A DNA stretch of 64,000 nucleotides. Source: Amorphoplanes friuliensis DSM 7358 (GTDB lineage Bacteria > Actinomycetota > Actinomycetes > Mycobacteriales > Micromonosporaceae). The position numbers and the translations under genes are program-made. Below, one piece after another: positions 20,129 through 27,862 of this stretch. The stretch is from contig NC_022657.1 in NCBI RefSeq assembly GCF_000494755.1, positions 879,501-943,500 of the forward strand, written 5' to 3'. Under the pieces are notes generated by a model. It was not told where the DNA came from, searched no databases, and saw only the letters and a program-made list of their open reading frames with translations. The stretch's first letter is position 1. The number at the start of each line of letters is the position of its first letter.

Positions 20129-20727
20129 AATTCGACGAGGTGCGCGACGCCTACTCCTCCGTAGCGGGCCTCTACATCGAACTGTTCGGCACCAGCGGGC
20201 AGGTGCACGCCGAGGACCTCGAGTTCATCGGCGGGCACCTGTCCGTGCCGTCCGGGACCGTGCTCGACCTGGGCTGCGGACCCGGCCAGATCACCGGACA
20301 CCTCCGGTCCCTCGGGGTCGACGCCCGGGGGATCGACATGGTCCCGGAGTTCATCGCCCACGCCCGGGCCGCCCACCCGGCAGGTGATTTCCAGCTCGGT
20401 TCGATGAGCAACCTGGACGCGGCAGACTCGTCCATCGCCGGCATCCTGGCCTGGTACTCGCTGATCCACCTGACACCGCCGGACCTCGACAGCGTCCTCG
20501 CCGAGTTTCGCCGGGTTCTGATCCCGGACGGCAAGCTGGTGGTCGGCTTCTTCGACGGCGACGCCTTTTCGGCTTTCGACCACAAGGTCATCACGGCCTA
20601 TCGCTGGTCGGTCGACGGCTTCGCCGAACGACTGGCGCAGGCCGGCTTCACCGAGGTCGAACGCCGCCGCCGTCCCACCGACGGCACCCACCGCCCCCAC
20701 GCAGCGCTCGCGGCCCAGCTCCGATGA
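20125..20727 (+). CDS. Class I SAM-dependent methyltransferase
   Basis: 200 residues, Rossmann methyltransferase fold (methyltransf_11/25 type). SAM motif I is L-D-L-G-C-G-P-G-Q, with the acidic residue after strand 2 in G-I-D-M-V and motif IV-like I-L-A-W-Y-S-L-I-H. The C-terminal third has F-F-D-G-D-A-F and a basic end. The substrate is unknown. The GTG at 20125 overlaps the stop of the MFS gene by 4 bp and starts exactly at the family N-terminus, so it is preferred over upstream in-frame codons. Confidence 0.88.
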   Translation: MKFDEVRDAYSSVAGLYIELFGTSGQVHAEDLEFIGGHLSVPSGTVLDLGCGPGQITGHLRSLGVDARGIDMVPEFIAHARAAHPAGDFQLGSMSNLDAADSSIAGILAWYSLIHLTPPDLDSVLAEFRRVLIPDGKLVVGFFDGDAFSAFDHKVITAYRWSVDGFAERLAQAGFTEVERRRRPTDGTHRPHAALAAQLR

Positions 20728-21006
20728 TCAACGCCGTTCTCCTTCACCGTCGGCGTCGGCGTCGGCGGCACGGCTCGCGACGGGTTCCGCGAGTTCGCGA
20801 CCTGGGCTGACTGGCTGGGCCTCCCTCGGGTCTCAGCGCAGCGTGGGTTTGTCTGGTTCGAGGGCGACCACTCACGCAGACGGCAGGGAGCGCAGCGATC
20901 CGACCTCGGCGGGAGCGACGGTCAGCGCCCTGCAACCAGGCACGACAGGCCCTGGATCTTGATCCGCAGGAAGTGAGCCGTCTCCCTCCTCGCTTAGAGT
21001 TGGACC
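20728..21006. other. 279-bp intergenic stretch with leaderless promoter at its end
   Basis: No convincing gene. A short open stretch (translating in part as F-R-E-F-A-T-W-A-D-W-L-G) may be a decayed fragment but is too short to assign. Near the right end TAGAGT (20995-21000) lies 6 nt before the ATG of the next SDR gene and is the likely -10 of a leaderless promoter. Confidence 0.45.
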
Positions 21007-21729
21007 ATGAGGCTTGCGGTGGTCAGTGGTGGCGGGACGGGGATCGGGCGGGCGACGGCCGGGATGCTGGCGGGGGAGGGTTACGACGTCATCATCGTCG
21101 GCCGCCGCGCTGAGGTGCTGGCCGACGCGGTGAAGTGGATCGGCCCGCAGGCGTCGGCCGTGCAGGCGGACCTGGCGGACCCGTCGCAGACCGCCGCGGT
21201 GGTCGAGGCCGTAGCCGGCCGTCCCGTCGATGTCCTGGTCAACAACGCGGGTGCCTTCGTGAGCGGCGACGACTCCACGCCGGACGGCCTGGCGGCCCGC
21301 TGGCGTGCCACCTTCGACTCGAACGTCATCACGGCCGTGCTGCTCACCAACGCCCTGCTGCCGTTGCTGCGCCGCCCGGGCGGCCGGATCATCCTGACCA
21401 GCTCGATCGCGGCGCAGCGAGGAGGTGGCGGTCCGTACTCGGCGGCGAAGGCCGCCCTGCACGGCTACGGCCTGGACCTGGCCACGCAGCTGAGCTCCGA
21501 AGGCATCACCACCAACGTGATCGCGCCGGGCTACGTGACCGACAGCGAGTTCTTCGACGGCCGCATGACCGAGGAAGGCCACGCCACCCGCGTGGCAGCC
21601 ACCCTGGTGAAGCGAGCCGGCATCCCCAGCGACATCGCCGAGGCGGTGCGCTGGCTGGTCGGTCCCGGCGGCAGCTTCGTCACCGGCCAGATCATCAACG
21701 TGAACGGCGGCTCCGTCCTGGGCCGCTGA
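21007..21729 (+). CDS. Short-chain dehydrogenase/reductase (SDR)
   Basis: 240 residues, classical SDR. S-G-G-G-T-G-I-G near the N-terminus, N-N-A-G-A, catalytic Ser in I-L-T-S-S-I, Y-S-A-A-K with catalytic Tyr and Lys, and the V-N-G-G-S-V C-terminal motif. The R of G-R-R after strand 2 suggests NADP preference. The ATG follows TAGAGT by 6 nt. It is convergent with the SnoaL-like gene, 8 bp apart. Substrate not assignable. Confidence 0.9.
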   Translation: MRLAVVSGGGTGIGRATAGMLAGEGYDVIIVGRRAEVLADAVKWIGPQASAVQADLADPSQTAAVVEAVAGRPVDVLVNNAGAFVSGDDSTPDGLAARWRATFDSNVITAVLLTNALLPLLRRPGGRIILTSSIAAQRGGGGPYSAAKAALHGYGLDLATQLSSEGITTNVIAPGYVTDSEFFDGRMTEEGHATRVAATLVKRAGIPSDIAEAVRWLVGPGGSFVTGQIINVNGGSVLGR

Positions 21730-21737
21730 CCAGGCCG

Positions 21738-22073
21738 TCAGGCAATCTTGCTGATCACGTCCTTGGCGACGATCAGCCCGTCGCGCACGGTGTAGACGTC
21801 GACACCCCGCAACGTGCTGCCGTCCTCGGCCACGGGATACGAGAAGTAGCCGAAGCCCCGCTCGCCCCGCACAGCGATCGGTTCGATCACCAGGTCAGGG
21901 TCACCCCCGAGCTGATCGGCGAACACTGCGGCCACGGCGACCCGCCCCCGTACGGTCGAGCCGTCGGAGCCACAGAGCACGACATCCTCGGCGAGGCAGT
22001 CGGTCACACCCGCCAGATCCTGGCCGTTCCAAGCGGTGAGGAAACGGTCAAGAAGTGCAGCAGTGTCCGACAT
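21738..22073 (-). CDS. SnoaL-like / NTF2-fold protein
   Basis: 111 residues with the NTF2-like cone fold pattern: a first helix A-A-L-L-D-R-F-L-T-A-W-N-G-Q-D, D-C-L-A-E-D-V-V, then curved strands ending in G-V-D-V-Y-T-V-R-D-G. Members are polyketide cyclases, ketosteroid isomerases, or proteins that only bind ligands. No catalytic assignment is possible. The ATG at 22073 lies 7 nt from TAGGGT (22081-22086, minus strand), so a leaderless transcript is likely. Confidence 0.82.
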   Translation of the reverse strand: MSDTAALLDRFLTAWNGQDLAGVTDCLAEDVVLCGSDGSTVRGRVAVAAVFADQLGGDPDLVIEPIAVRGERGFGYFSYPVAEDGSTLRGVDVYTVRDGLIVAKDVISKIA

Positions 22074-22188
22074 GGCTGAGACCCTAACGACCCAGTCCCC
22101 TCCCAAGCGACCCCATTTCCAACCCGTGGCGCCCCACTCCCGCCCCCACCGCCAGGCCCGGCCTGGGATCTGGTGCTGTTCGGCTTGG

Positions 22189-22587
22189 CTACTTTGCGCC
22201 GCCGGTGAAGCGGGCTTCGTCGGGGCGGTTGGCGCGGAAGCGGAGGGCTGACCAGTGGTCGTCGATGGCGACCTGGCCGTTCGGGCGCATGTTGAAGTCG
22301 GCGACGATGGGCCAGAGGGTGTCGCGGTTGATGTCCGCCTTGTTGCCCTTGGGGTAGGCGACCCAGAGCACGGCCGGTTTGGCGAGGTCTTCGGTGTGCT
22401 GCTCGAGCAGTTTGCGCGCGCTCGCCGCGTCGTCAGCGAAGAGGATCGCCGTGCTTGCCGTAGCGAGGCCTTCGCTCTCGCGCACTCCCTCAGGCATGGG
22501 CGTGAGCAGCGGCAAGTGCTCCGGGTGTGACAACCAGACCGTGGTGTTCGGCTTGATCTGGAGCTTCTCGGCGATCGTCTTTGACAT
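22189..22587 (-). CDS. DUF3052-family protein
   Basis: 132 residues. It matches the DUF3052 pattern: I-A-E-K-L-Q-I-K-P-N-T-T-V-W-L-S near the start, a small Rossmann-like core and W-V-A-Y-P-K-G-N-K-A-D-I-N-R-D followed by W-S-A-L-R-F-R. The family is of unknown function and is common in actinobacteria. The ATG at 22587 has a purine-rich GGGGG site just upstream. It is divergent from recQ with about 115 bp between starts. Confidence 0.82.
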   Translation of the reverse strand: MSKTIAEKLQIKPNTTVWLSHPEHLPLLTPMPEGVRESEGLATASTAILFADDAASARKLLEQHTEDLAKPAVLWVAYPKGNKADINRDTLWPIVADFNMRPNGQVAIDDHWSALRFRANRPDEARFTGGAK

Positions 22588-22636
22588 GCCCCCAACGCTG
22601 CCACCGACAAGAAAAGTTGTCAAGGATTCTTCCTCC

Positions 22637-22666
22637 GCCTGTGGATAACCCGAGCCTGTGGATAAC
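22637..22666 (+). promoter_or_regulatory. Two direct-repeat DnaA boxes upstream of recQ
   Basis: The 13-mer GCCTGTGGATAAC occurs twice (22637-22649 and 22654-22666) with a 17-bp period. Each holds TGTGGATAA, the exact reverse complement of the DnaA box TTATCCACA. Both face the same way and lie 40-65 bp before the recQ-like start, where DnaA binding could control the promoter or the divergent DUF3052 promoter. Confidence 0.6.
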
Positions 22667-22702
22667 TCCGGTCTTGTCGGTCCCGGCTGGTAGACATGCT
22701 GC

Positions 22703-24868
22703 GTGGTGGAAATGACGCGGGACAAGGTGAGCGAAGCCGAGCGGCTGGCGGTGCGCGAGTGCGCCGAGGAAGTGCTGCGCCGGCTCGCCGGTGAGCATGC
22801 GGTGCTGCGGGAGGACCAGTGGCGGGCGATCGAGGCGCTCGTGGTCGATCGGCGGCGGGTGCTCTGCGTGCAGCGCACCGGCTGGGGCAAGTCGGCGGTC
22901 TACTTCGTCGCCACGGCACTGCTGCGGGACGGCATCACCGCCGAGCCAGGCGACCCGCCGGCCGGGCCGACCGTCATCGTGTCGCCGCTGCTGGCCCTCA
23001 TGCGTAACCAGGTGGAGGCCGCCGCCCGCGCCGGCATCCGGGCCCGCACGATCAACTCGGCGAACCTCGACGAGTGGGGCGAGATCACCGCCGAGATCCG
23101 TAACGGTGAGGTCGACGTTCTGCTGATCAGCCCCGAGCGGCTCAACAACCCGGACTTCCGCGACAACGTGCTGCCCGGTCTCGCCGCGAGCACCGGCCTG
23201 TTGGTGGTCGACGAGGCGCACTGCGTCTCCGACTGGGGTCACGACTTCCGGCCGGACTATCGGCGGCTGCGCACGTTCCTGGCCGGGCTGCCCGGCCTCA
23301 CGCCGGTGCTGGCGACCACCGCCACGGCCAACTCTCGCGTCACCGCCGACGTCGCCGAGCAGCTGGGTGACGCACTTGTCCTGCGGGGCACGCTCGAGCG
23401 CGATTCGCTGCGTCTTGCGGTTCTTGACCTTCCGAATCCCGCACACCGGCTGGGCTGGCTCGCCGATCACCTCGACCGGCTGACGGGCTCCGGCATCATC
23501 TACACACTGACCGTTGCCGCGGCGACCGAGACCGCGGAGTTCCTGCGGTCACGGGGCTTCCCGGTCGCGTCTTACACCGGCCAGGTCGAGGACTCCGACC
23601 GCCGAGCTGCCGAGCAGGACCTCCTGGACAACAAGATCAAGGCGCTGGTCGCCACGTCGGCGCTGGGCATGGGCTTCGACAAACCCGACCTCGGCTTTGT
23701 GGTGCACCTCGGTGCGCCGCCGTCACCGATCGCCTACTACCAGCAGGTCGGCCGGGCAGGCCGGGCCGTCGAGCACGCCGAGGTGGTGCTGCTGCCCGGC
23801 GCCGAGGACGTCGCGATCTGGCGCTACTTCGCATCGCTGGCGTTCCCACCGGAGGAGCAGGTGCGCTCGGTTCTGGCCGCCCTGTCACCCGACCGACCGC
23901 TGTCCACCCAGGCGCTCGAGCCCATCGTGGACCTGCGCCGCGCCCGCCTCGAGCTGATGCTGAAAGTCCTCGACGTGGACGGCGCCGTCCGCCGCACCCG
24001 CGGCGGCTGGACGGTCACCGGCGAGCCCTGGACCTACGACACCGCCAGGCTCCGCCGCGTCGCCGAGGCCCGCACGACCGAGCAGCAAACCATGATCGAG
24101 TACGCGAGAACGACCAGTTGCCGCATGGAGTTCCTCCGCCGCTGCCTCGACGACCCGGAGGCCAAAGCCTGCGGCCGCTGCGACAACTGTGCCGATCCTC
24201 TCTTCGACGCAGAGGTCTCACCGGAGGCACTGACGGCAGCTCAGGCGTTCCTGGGTCACGCCGGCGTGGACATCTCCCCGAAAAAGCTCTGGCCCACCGG
24301 CCTTGCCGCAGCCGGCGTCTCCGTCAAAGGCAAGATCGGCCCGTCAGAGCAGATCCTCCCCGGTCGCGCTGTAGGCCGCCTGTCCGACCTCGGCTGGGGC
24401 GGTCGCCTCCGCGCACTGGTTGCGCCTGACGCCCCCGACGCCGAACTCCCGGACGACCTGGCCGCCGCAGTCGTCGAAGTTCTCAAGGCCTGGTCCCACG
24501 GTGACAACAGCTGGGACCAACGCCCCGCCGCAGTGGTCTCGGTCGCCTCAAATCGCCACCCGCGCCTGGTGGCCAGCATCGCCGACCGCATCGCCAAGGT
24601 CGGCCGCCTCCCCATGCTGGGCACCCTCACCTCCACCCACCAGGGCGACGATGGGCCGCGCGGCAACAGCGCCCAGCGGGTCTTGGCACTGCACGACGCC
24701 TTCTCGGTGCCCCCGGAGGTCGCCGAGTCCCTCAAGGACCTGACAGGCCCGGTCCTGCTCGTCGACGACCTCGCCGACTCCGGCTGGACGATGGTCCTGG
24801 CCGGCCGAGCCCTCCGCAAAGCCGGCGCCCCGGCCGTCCTACCGTTCGCCCTGGCCGTCGCAGGCTGA
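22703..24868 (+). CDS. RecQ-family DNA helicase fused to a phosphoribosyltransferase-like domain
   Basis: 721 residues. Superfamily 2 helicase core: Walker A T-G-W-G-K-S (Lys63), D-E-A-H (Asp170-His173), T-A-T-A-N motif III, S-A-L-G-M-G-F-D and Q-x-x-G-R-A-G-R motif VI. A RecQ zinc-binding cluster follows from Cys473 (C-x7-C ... C-G-R-C-D-N-C). The last ~160 residues resemble a type I phosphoribosyltransferase, with V-D-D-L-A-D-S-G-W-T (from Val687) matching the PRPP loop. The helicase should unwind recombination or replication intermediates 3'-5'; the PRTase part may bind a nucleotide. GTG 22703 and GTG 22706 are both possible starts. Confidence 0.9.
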   Translation: MVEMTRDKVSEAERLAVRECAEEVLRRLAGEHAVLREDQWRAIEALVVDRRRVLCVQRTGWGKSAVYFVATALLRDGITAEPGDPPAGPTVIVSPLLALMRNQVEAAARAGIRARTINSANLDEWGEITAEIRNGEVDVLLISPERLNNPDFRDNVLPGLAASTGLLVVDEAHCVSDWGHDFRPDYRRLRTFLAGLPGLTPVLATTATANSRVTADVAEQLGDALVLRGTLERDSLRLAVLDLPNPAHRLGWLADHLDRLTGSGIIYTLTVAAATETAEFLRSRGFPVASYTGQVEDSDRRAAEQDLLDNKIKALVATSALGMGFDKPDLGFVVHLGAPPSPIAYYQQVGRAGRAVEHAEVVLLPGAEDVAIWRYFASLAFPPEEQVRSVLAALSPDRPLSTQALEPIVDLRRARLELMLKVLDVDGAVRRTRGGWTVTGEPWTYDTARLRRVAEARTTEQQTMIEYARTTSCRMEFLRRCLDDPEAKACGRCDNCADPLFDAEVSPEALTAAQAFLGHAGVDISPKKLWPTGLAAAGVSVKGKIGPSEQILPGRAVGRLSDLGWGGRLRALVAPDAPDAELPDDLAAAVVEVLKAWSHGDNSWDQRPAAVVSVASNRHPRLVASIADRIAKVGRLPMLGTLTSTHQGDDGPRGNSAQRVLALHDAFSVPPEVAESLKDLTGPVLLVDDLADSGWTMVLAGRALRKAGAPAVLPFALAVAG

Positions 24869-24908
24869 TCCCTTCGACGGAAACAAAACACCGGCGCAGG
24901 CTGATAGC

Positions 24909-25270
24909 GCGACGCAATCCGGTGGGGCGACGCGAGCTGGCGGCGCGCCGCAGGCTGGCGGCGCGACGCAACGTGGCAGCGTGACGCAACCTGGTGGGGC
25001 GACGCGAGTTGGCGGGCGACCCGGGTTGGCAGGCGACGCGAGCTGGCAGGCGACCCGGGTTGGCAGGCGACCCGGGTTGGCAGGCGACGCGAGCTGGCGG
25101 GCGACCCGGGTTGGCAGGCGACCCGGGTTGGCAGGCGACGCGAGCTGGCGGGCGACCCGGGTTGGCAGGCGACGCGAGCTGGCAGGCGACCCGGGTTGGC
25201 AGGCGACCCGGGCTGGCAGGCGACGCGAGCTGGCAGGCGACCCGGGCTGGCAGGCGACCCGAGCTGGCAG
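24909..25270. repeat. GC-rich minisatellite: 5 units of 18-bp period, then 16 units of 17-bp period
   Basis: Fills most of the 443-bp gene-free gap 24869-25311 between convergent genes. From 24999 to 25270 there are 16 uninterrupted 17-bp units of two main types, A (gcgacgcgagctggcag) and B (gcgacccgggttggcag), in mixed A/B order with several ABB triplets. Five more diverged units at 24909-24998 have 18-bp spacing. A 17-bp period shifts frame at each unit, so the open frames crossing it are not genes. The rest of the gap (24869-24908 and 25271-25311) shows nothing recognisable. Confidence 0.9.
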
Positions 25271-25311
25271 CGCCGCGTTACCTGGCGGCCAGTTGGCCGG
25301 CAGGGCATGGG

Positions 25312-26283
25312 TTAGCCGGGGCGGCCGAAGCCGTGGATGGGTTGCGTGTCGATACTGGAGACGCGCACGTTTTCGCCGTACTCCGGCGCGTGGATCATGT
25401 TGCCGCCTCCGATGTAGACGCCGACGTGGCTGATAGGGCCGTAGAAGAACACCAGGTCACCAGGGCGAAGGTCGGATCGGCTGATGTGGGCCATCGAGCC
25501 GTACTGGCGTGCAGCGTTGTGCGGTAAGCCGACGCCGGCGGTGTTCCAGGCGGCGAGGGTCAAGCCCGAGCAGTCGTAGGAGTTCGGGCCGGCCGCACCC
25601 CAGCGGTAAGGCTTGCCCAGCTGGGCGAACGCGAACGCCACCACTCGTCCGGCGCGGCCGGGGATGAAGTCGGGCATGGGGACGTCCGAGCTGACCCCGT
25701 ATCGGGAGCCGCCGCCGTAGGCGATCGCGCGCATCTGCTTGAGCGCGCCGATCTCGCCCTCGACCGTCGCCTTGCGGGCGCGGAGCTGGAACTGCTGGCG
25801 GCGCTGCTGGGCGGCCAACGCGTTCAGCATTTTGCGGGTTTGGACGACCTTCGAGCGGGCCGCCCGGAGTTCGGCGACCGCGCGTTGTTCGGAGGTGGCG
25901 AGCTGGTGCAGCACCAGCAACTTGTCGACGAACAGCTGCGGCTGGTCGGCCGCGAAGAGCGCAACAGTCGGGCCGTTGCGGGTGCGCTGGTACGTGCGGG
26001 ACGCGAGGTCGGCCATGACTTCCTGCTGCTGGTTCAGTTCGCGGGTCATCGGGCCGAGCCGGCCACCGAGATGCTTCGTCTGCATTCGGGTCGCGTTCAG
26101 GTCTTCGCGGGAGTTGTTGTACTGCTCGACCAGGACCTCCAGCTGCCGCGACGCTGCCGTGATGCGTTTGTCGAGTTCGGCGGCGGTGGGGCGGTCGGCG
26201 CCGGCAGCGGGTGCAGGGGAGAGGCCCAGGAGCAGCAGTACCGGCACCAGGGCGACAATGATCTTTCGGGGGGTGAGCGGCAC
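25312..26283 (-). CDS. Secreted NlpC/P60 peptidoglycan endopeptidase with coiled coil
   Basis: 323 residues. Signal peptide (about 1-29, A-P-A-A-G-A), a long coiled coil (about 35-190), then an NlpC/P60 domain with catalytic Cys in Y-D-C-S-G-L-T, His in S-H-V-G-V-Y and a third polar residue in the N-M-I-H-A-P region. It resembles mycobacterial RipA-type and other actinobacterial D,L-endopeptidases that cut peptidoglycan stems during cell separation. GTG start at 26283. It is divergent from csoR. The final G-F-G-R-P-G is complete, so the gene is intact next to the minisatellite. Confidence 0.92.
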   Translation of the reverse strand: MPLTPRKIIVALVPVLLLLGLSPAPAAGADRPTAAELDKRITAASRQLEVLVEQYNNSREDLNATRMQTKHLGGRLGPMTRELNQQQEVMADLASRTYQRTRNGPTVALFAADQPQLFVDKLLVLHQLATSEQRAVAELRAARSKVVQTRKMLNALAAQQRRQQFQLRARKATVEGEIGALKQMRAIAYGGGSRYGVSSDVPMPDFIPGRAGRVVAFAFAQLGKPYRWGAAGPNSYDCSGLTLAAWNTAGVGLPHNAARQYGSMAHISRSDLRPGDLVFFYGPISHVGVYIGGGNMIHAPEYGENVRVSSIDTQPIHGFGRPG

Positions 26284-26321
26284 ATCGCCTCTAACGAGAC
26301 AAATGGTGTAAAAGCGACGGC

Positions 26322-26341
26322 ATACGGGTGGGGGGTATGCT
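26322..26341 (+). promoter_or_regulatory. Putative CsoR operator overlapping a leaderless -10
   Basis: ATACGGGTGGGGGGTAT (26322-26338) has ATAC/GTAT ends around a G-rich core, like known CsoR sites (ATAC or TACC ends with C/G runs), though the left half is degenerate. Its right end merges with TATGCT (26336-26341), which lies 7 nt before the csoR ATG. Apo-CsoR bound here would block the promoter, giving autorepression released by Cu(I). Confidence 0.55.
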
Positions 26342-26348
26342 GTCTGGC

Positions 26349-26651
26349 ATGACCACCGACCACGAACACTCCGGGCCGCACGGCTATTCGGGGGACAAGG
26401 CCGCTCTGCTCGGGCGCCTGCGCCGCATCGAGGGCCAGATCCGCGGCCTGCAGCGGATGGTCGACGAGGACACGTACTGCATCGATGTTCTCACGCAGAT
26501 CTCCGCCGCGAAGAGTGCGTTGCAGGCTGTGGCCGTGGGCCTGCTCGAGGACCATCTGGCCCACTGCGTTGTCGACGCCGCCCGCGCCGGTGACCCGACC
26601 GCCAAGGTCAAAGAAGCTTCAGACGCGATCGCCCGCCTCGTCCGCTCCTAA
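26349..26651 (+). CDS. csoR: CsoR-family copper-sensing repressor
   Basis: 100 residues, all-helical CsoR/RcnR (DUF156) protein. The Cu(I) ligand set Cys44, His69, Cys73 is intact (D-T-Y-C-I-D-V and D-H-L-A-H-C), and the R-R-I-E-G-Q-I-R-G-L helix is typical. The His-rich start may add metal affinity. ATG 26349 is 7 nt after TATGCT; an in-frame ATG at 26337 lies inside the operator and is less likely. The copZ-like gene follows after 14 bp, so the regulator controls its own copper-handling operon. Confidence 0.93.
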   Translation: MTTDHEHSGPHGYSGDKAALLGRLRRIEGQIRGLQRMVDEDTYCIDVLTQISAAKSALQAVAVGLLEDHLAHCVVDAARAGDPTAKVKEASDAIARLVRS

Positions 26652-26665
26652 CCAAAGGGACAGTA

Positions 26666-26878
26666 ATGCCAGTCACCTCCACCTACACCGTCAGCGGCAT
26701 GACCTGCAGCCACTGCGTTCAGGCCGTCACCAGCGAGATCTCCGGGCTGCCCGGCGTCGACGCCGTTCAGGTTGACCTCGCCACCGGTGCCGTCACCGTG
26801 ACCAGTGAGGCTCTCCTCGCCGAGGATGCCGTGCGCGCCGCGGTCGACGAGGCCGGCTACGAGCTCGCCGATGCCTGA
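26666..26878 (+). CDS. copZ: CopZ-like copper chaperone (HMA domain)
   Basis: A 70-residue single heavy-metal-associated domain with the Cu(I) site G-M-T-C-S-H-C (Cys14, Cys17) and the ferredoxin-like V-D-L-A-T-G-A-V-T-V strand. It shuttles Cu(I) in the cytoplasm, normally to a CopA-type ATPase or to CsoR. Sits between csoR and a membrane protein gene whose ATG lies within its last codons. No P1B-type ATPase gene is in the window. Confidence 0.92.
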   Translation: MPVTSTYTVSGMTCSHCVQAVTSEISGLPGVDAVQVDLATGAVTVTSEALLAEDAVRAAVDEAGYELADA

Positions 26879-27860
26879 CACGCTCGAGCAGGCGCCGGCC
26901 GAGCCGAAGTCGGATCGGGCGAGTTTCCGGCTCGCGGCGTTCGGTGCGGTGGTCGTGCTGGTCCTCTTCGCGGGCTACGGCATCGGTCGTCTCAACAATT
27001 CCGTCGAGCAGGCGCAGGCCGCGCCGGTGCCGGTGCCGGCCGCCGACGGGCACGGCGCCCACAGTGCGGTCAGTGCCGCGCCGCACGACGACACCGGGAC
27101 GGCGCCGCACCAGCACAACGCCGACGGCACGGTTTCCCAAGGCGCTCTGAATGCGGACAGTGTCGGCGGGCTGGCGGTCACCGCGGCCGGTCTGACGCTC
27201 ACGCCCGAGGCGACCACGTTCAAGGCCGGGGAGCGGCAGGCGTTCAAGTTCAAGATCGCCGGTCCCGGTGGTGCGCCGATCACCACGTACGCCGTGGTGC
27301 ACGACAAGCCGTTGCACTTCGTGGTGGTGCGCCGCGATCTCACCGGCTTCCAGCACCTGCATCCGACGATGGCGCCCGACGGCACCTGGAGCATCGACCT
27401 GGCGCTGGCGGCGCCCGGCAGCTACCGCGCGATCACCGACTTCACCGCGGTGGTCGGCGGCCAGCAGACGCCGGTCACGCTCGGTGTCGACCTCACCGTC
27501 ACCGGCAACTACGTCCCGGTCGCGCTCCCCGCTCCTGTCACCGAGGCGACCGCCGACGGCTTCAAGATTTCGTACGCCGGTACGCCCAAGACAGGCGCAA
27601 CCCAGCCGCTGCTGATGTCAGTGCAGGGGCCGGACGGCAAACCGGCCACGCTGGAGCCGTACTTGGCAGCGTTCGGGCACCTGGTGGTGCTCCGCGAGGG
27701 TGACGTCGGTTACGTCCACGTGCACCCGGAGCCGCAGCTCGTCGACGGTGCCGTCAAGTTCTGGCTGGCCGCGCCGGGACCGGGCCGCTACCGGATGTTC
27801 TTCGATTTCCAGGTCGCGGGCCAGGTCCACACGGCCGCCTTCACCACAGTCGTCAAATAA
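26871..27860 (+). CDS. Membrane-anchored His-rich protein of copper operon
   Basis: 329 residues. One membrane helix near the N-terminus (about 22-42) leaves the rest outside. It is followed by a His-rich linker (D-G-H-G-A-H-S, P-H-D-D, P-H-Q-H-N) and two Ig-like beta domains, each with His clusters (F-Q-H-L-H-P and F-G-H-L-V ... V-H-V-H-P-E-P) that could bind copper. Resembles uncharacterised actinobacterial proteins found with CsoR/CopZ and copper ATPases. The ATG overlaps copZ by 8 bp. Likely role is extracytoplasmic copper binding; this is inference from context and His placement. Confidence 0.78.
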   Translation: MPDTLEQAPAEPKSDRASFRLAAFGAVVVLVLFAGYGIGRLNNSVEQAQAAPVPVPAADGHGAHSAVSAAPHDDTGTAPHQHNADGTVSQGALNADSVGGLAVTAAGLTLTPEATTFKAGERQAFKFKIAGPGGAPITTYAVVHDKPLHFVVVRRDLTGFQHLHPTMAPDGTWSIDLALAAPGSYRAITDFTAVVGGQQTPVTLGVDLTVTGNYVPVALPAPVTEATADGFKISYAGTPKTGATQPLLMSVQGPDGKPATLEPYLAAFGHLVVLREGDVGYVHVHPEPQLVDGAVKFWLAAPGPGRYRMFFDFQVAGQVHTAAFTTVVK

Positions 27861-27862
27861 GG

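Noticed and set aside
20728-21006. Decayed gene between the methyltransferase and SDR
   Set aside because: A short translatable stretch exists, but no family was recognised and stops break it in all frames.
22600-25320. CRISPR array or replication origin
   Set aside because: The repeats are contiguous without spacers and no cas gene is near. Two DnaA boxes alone, without a cluster or dnaA/dnaN, do not make an origin.
24981-25527. Long open frames through the minisatellite
   Set aside because: The 17-bp unit lacks stops in every frame, so openness is automatic. The frames run into the NlpC/P60 gene on the opposite strand.
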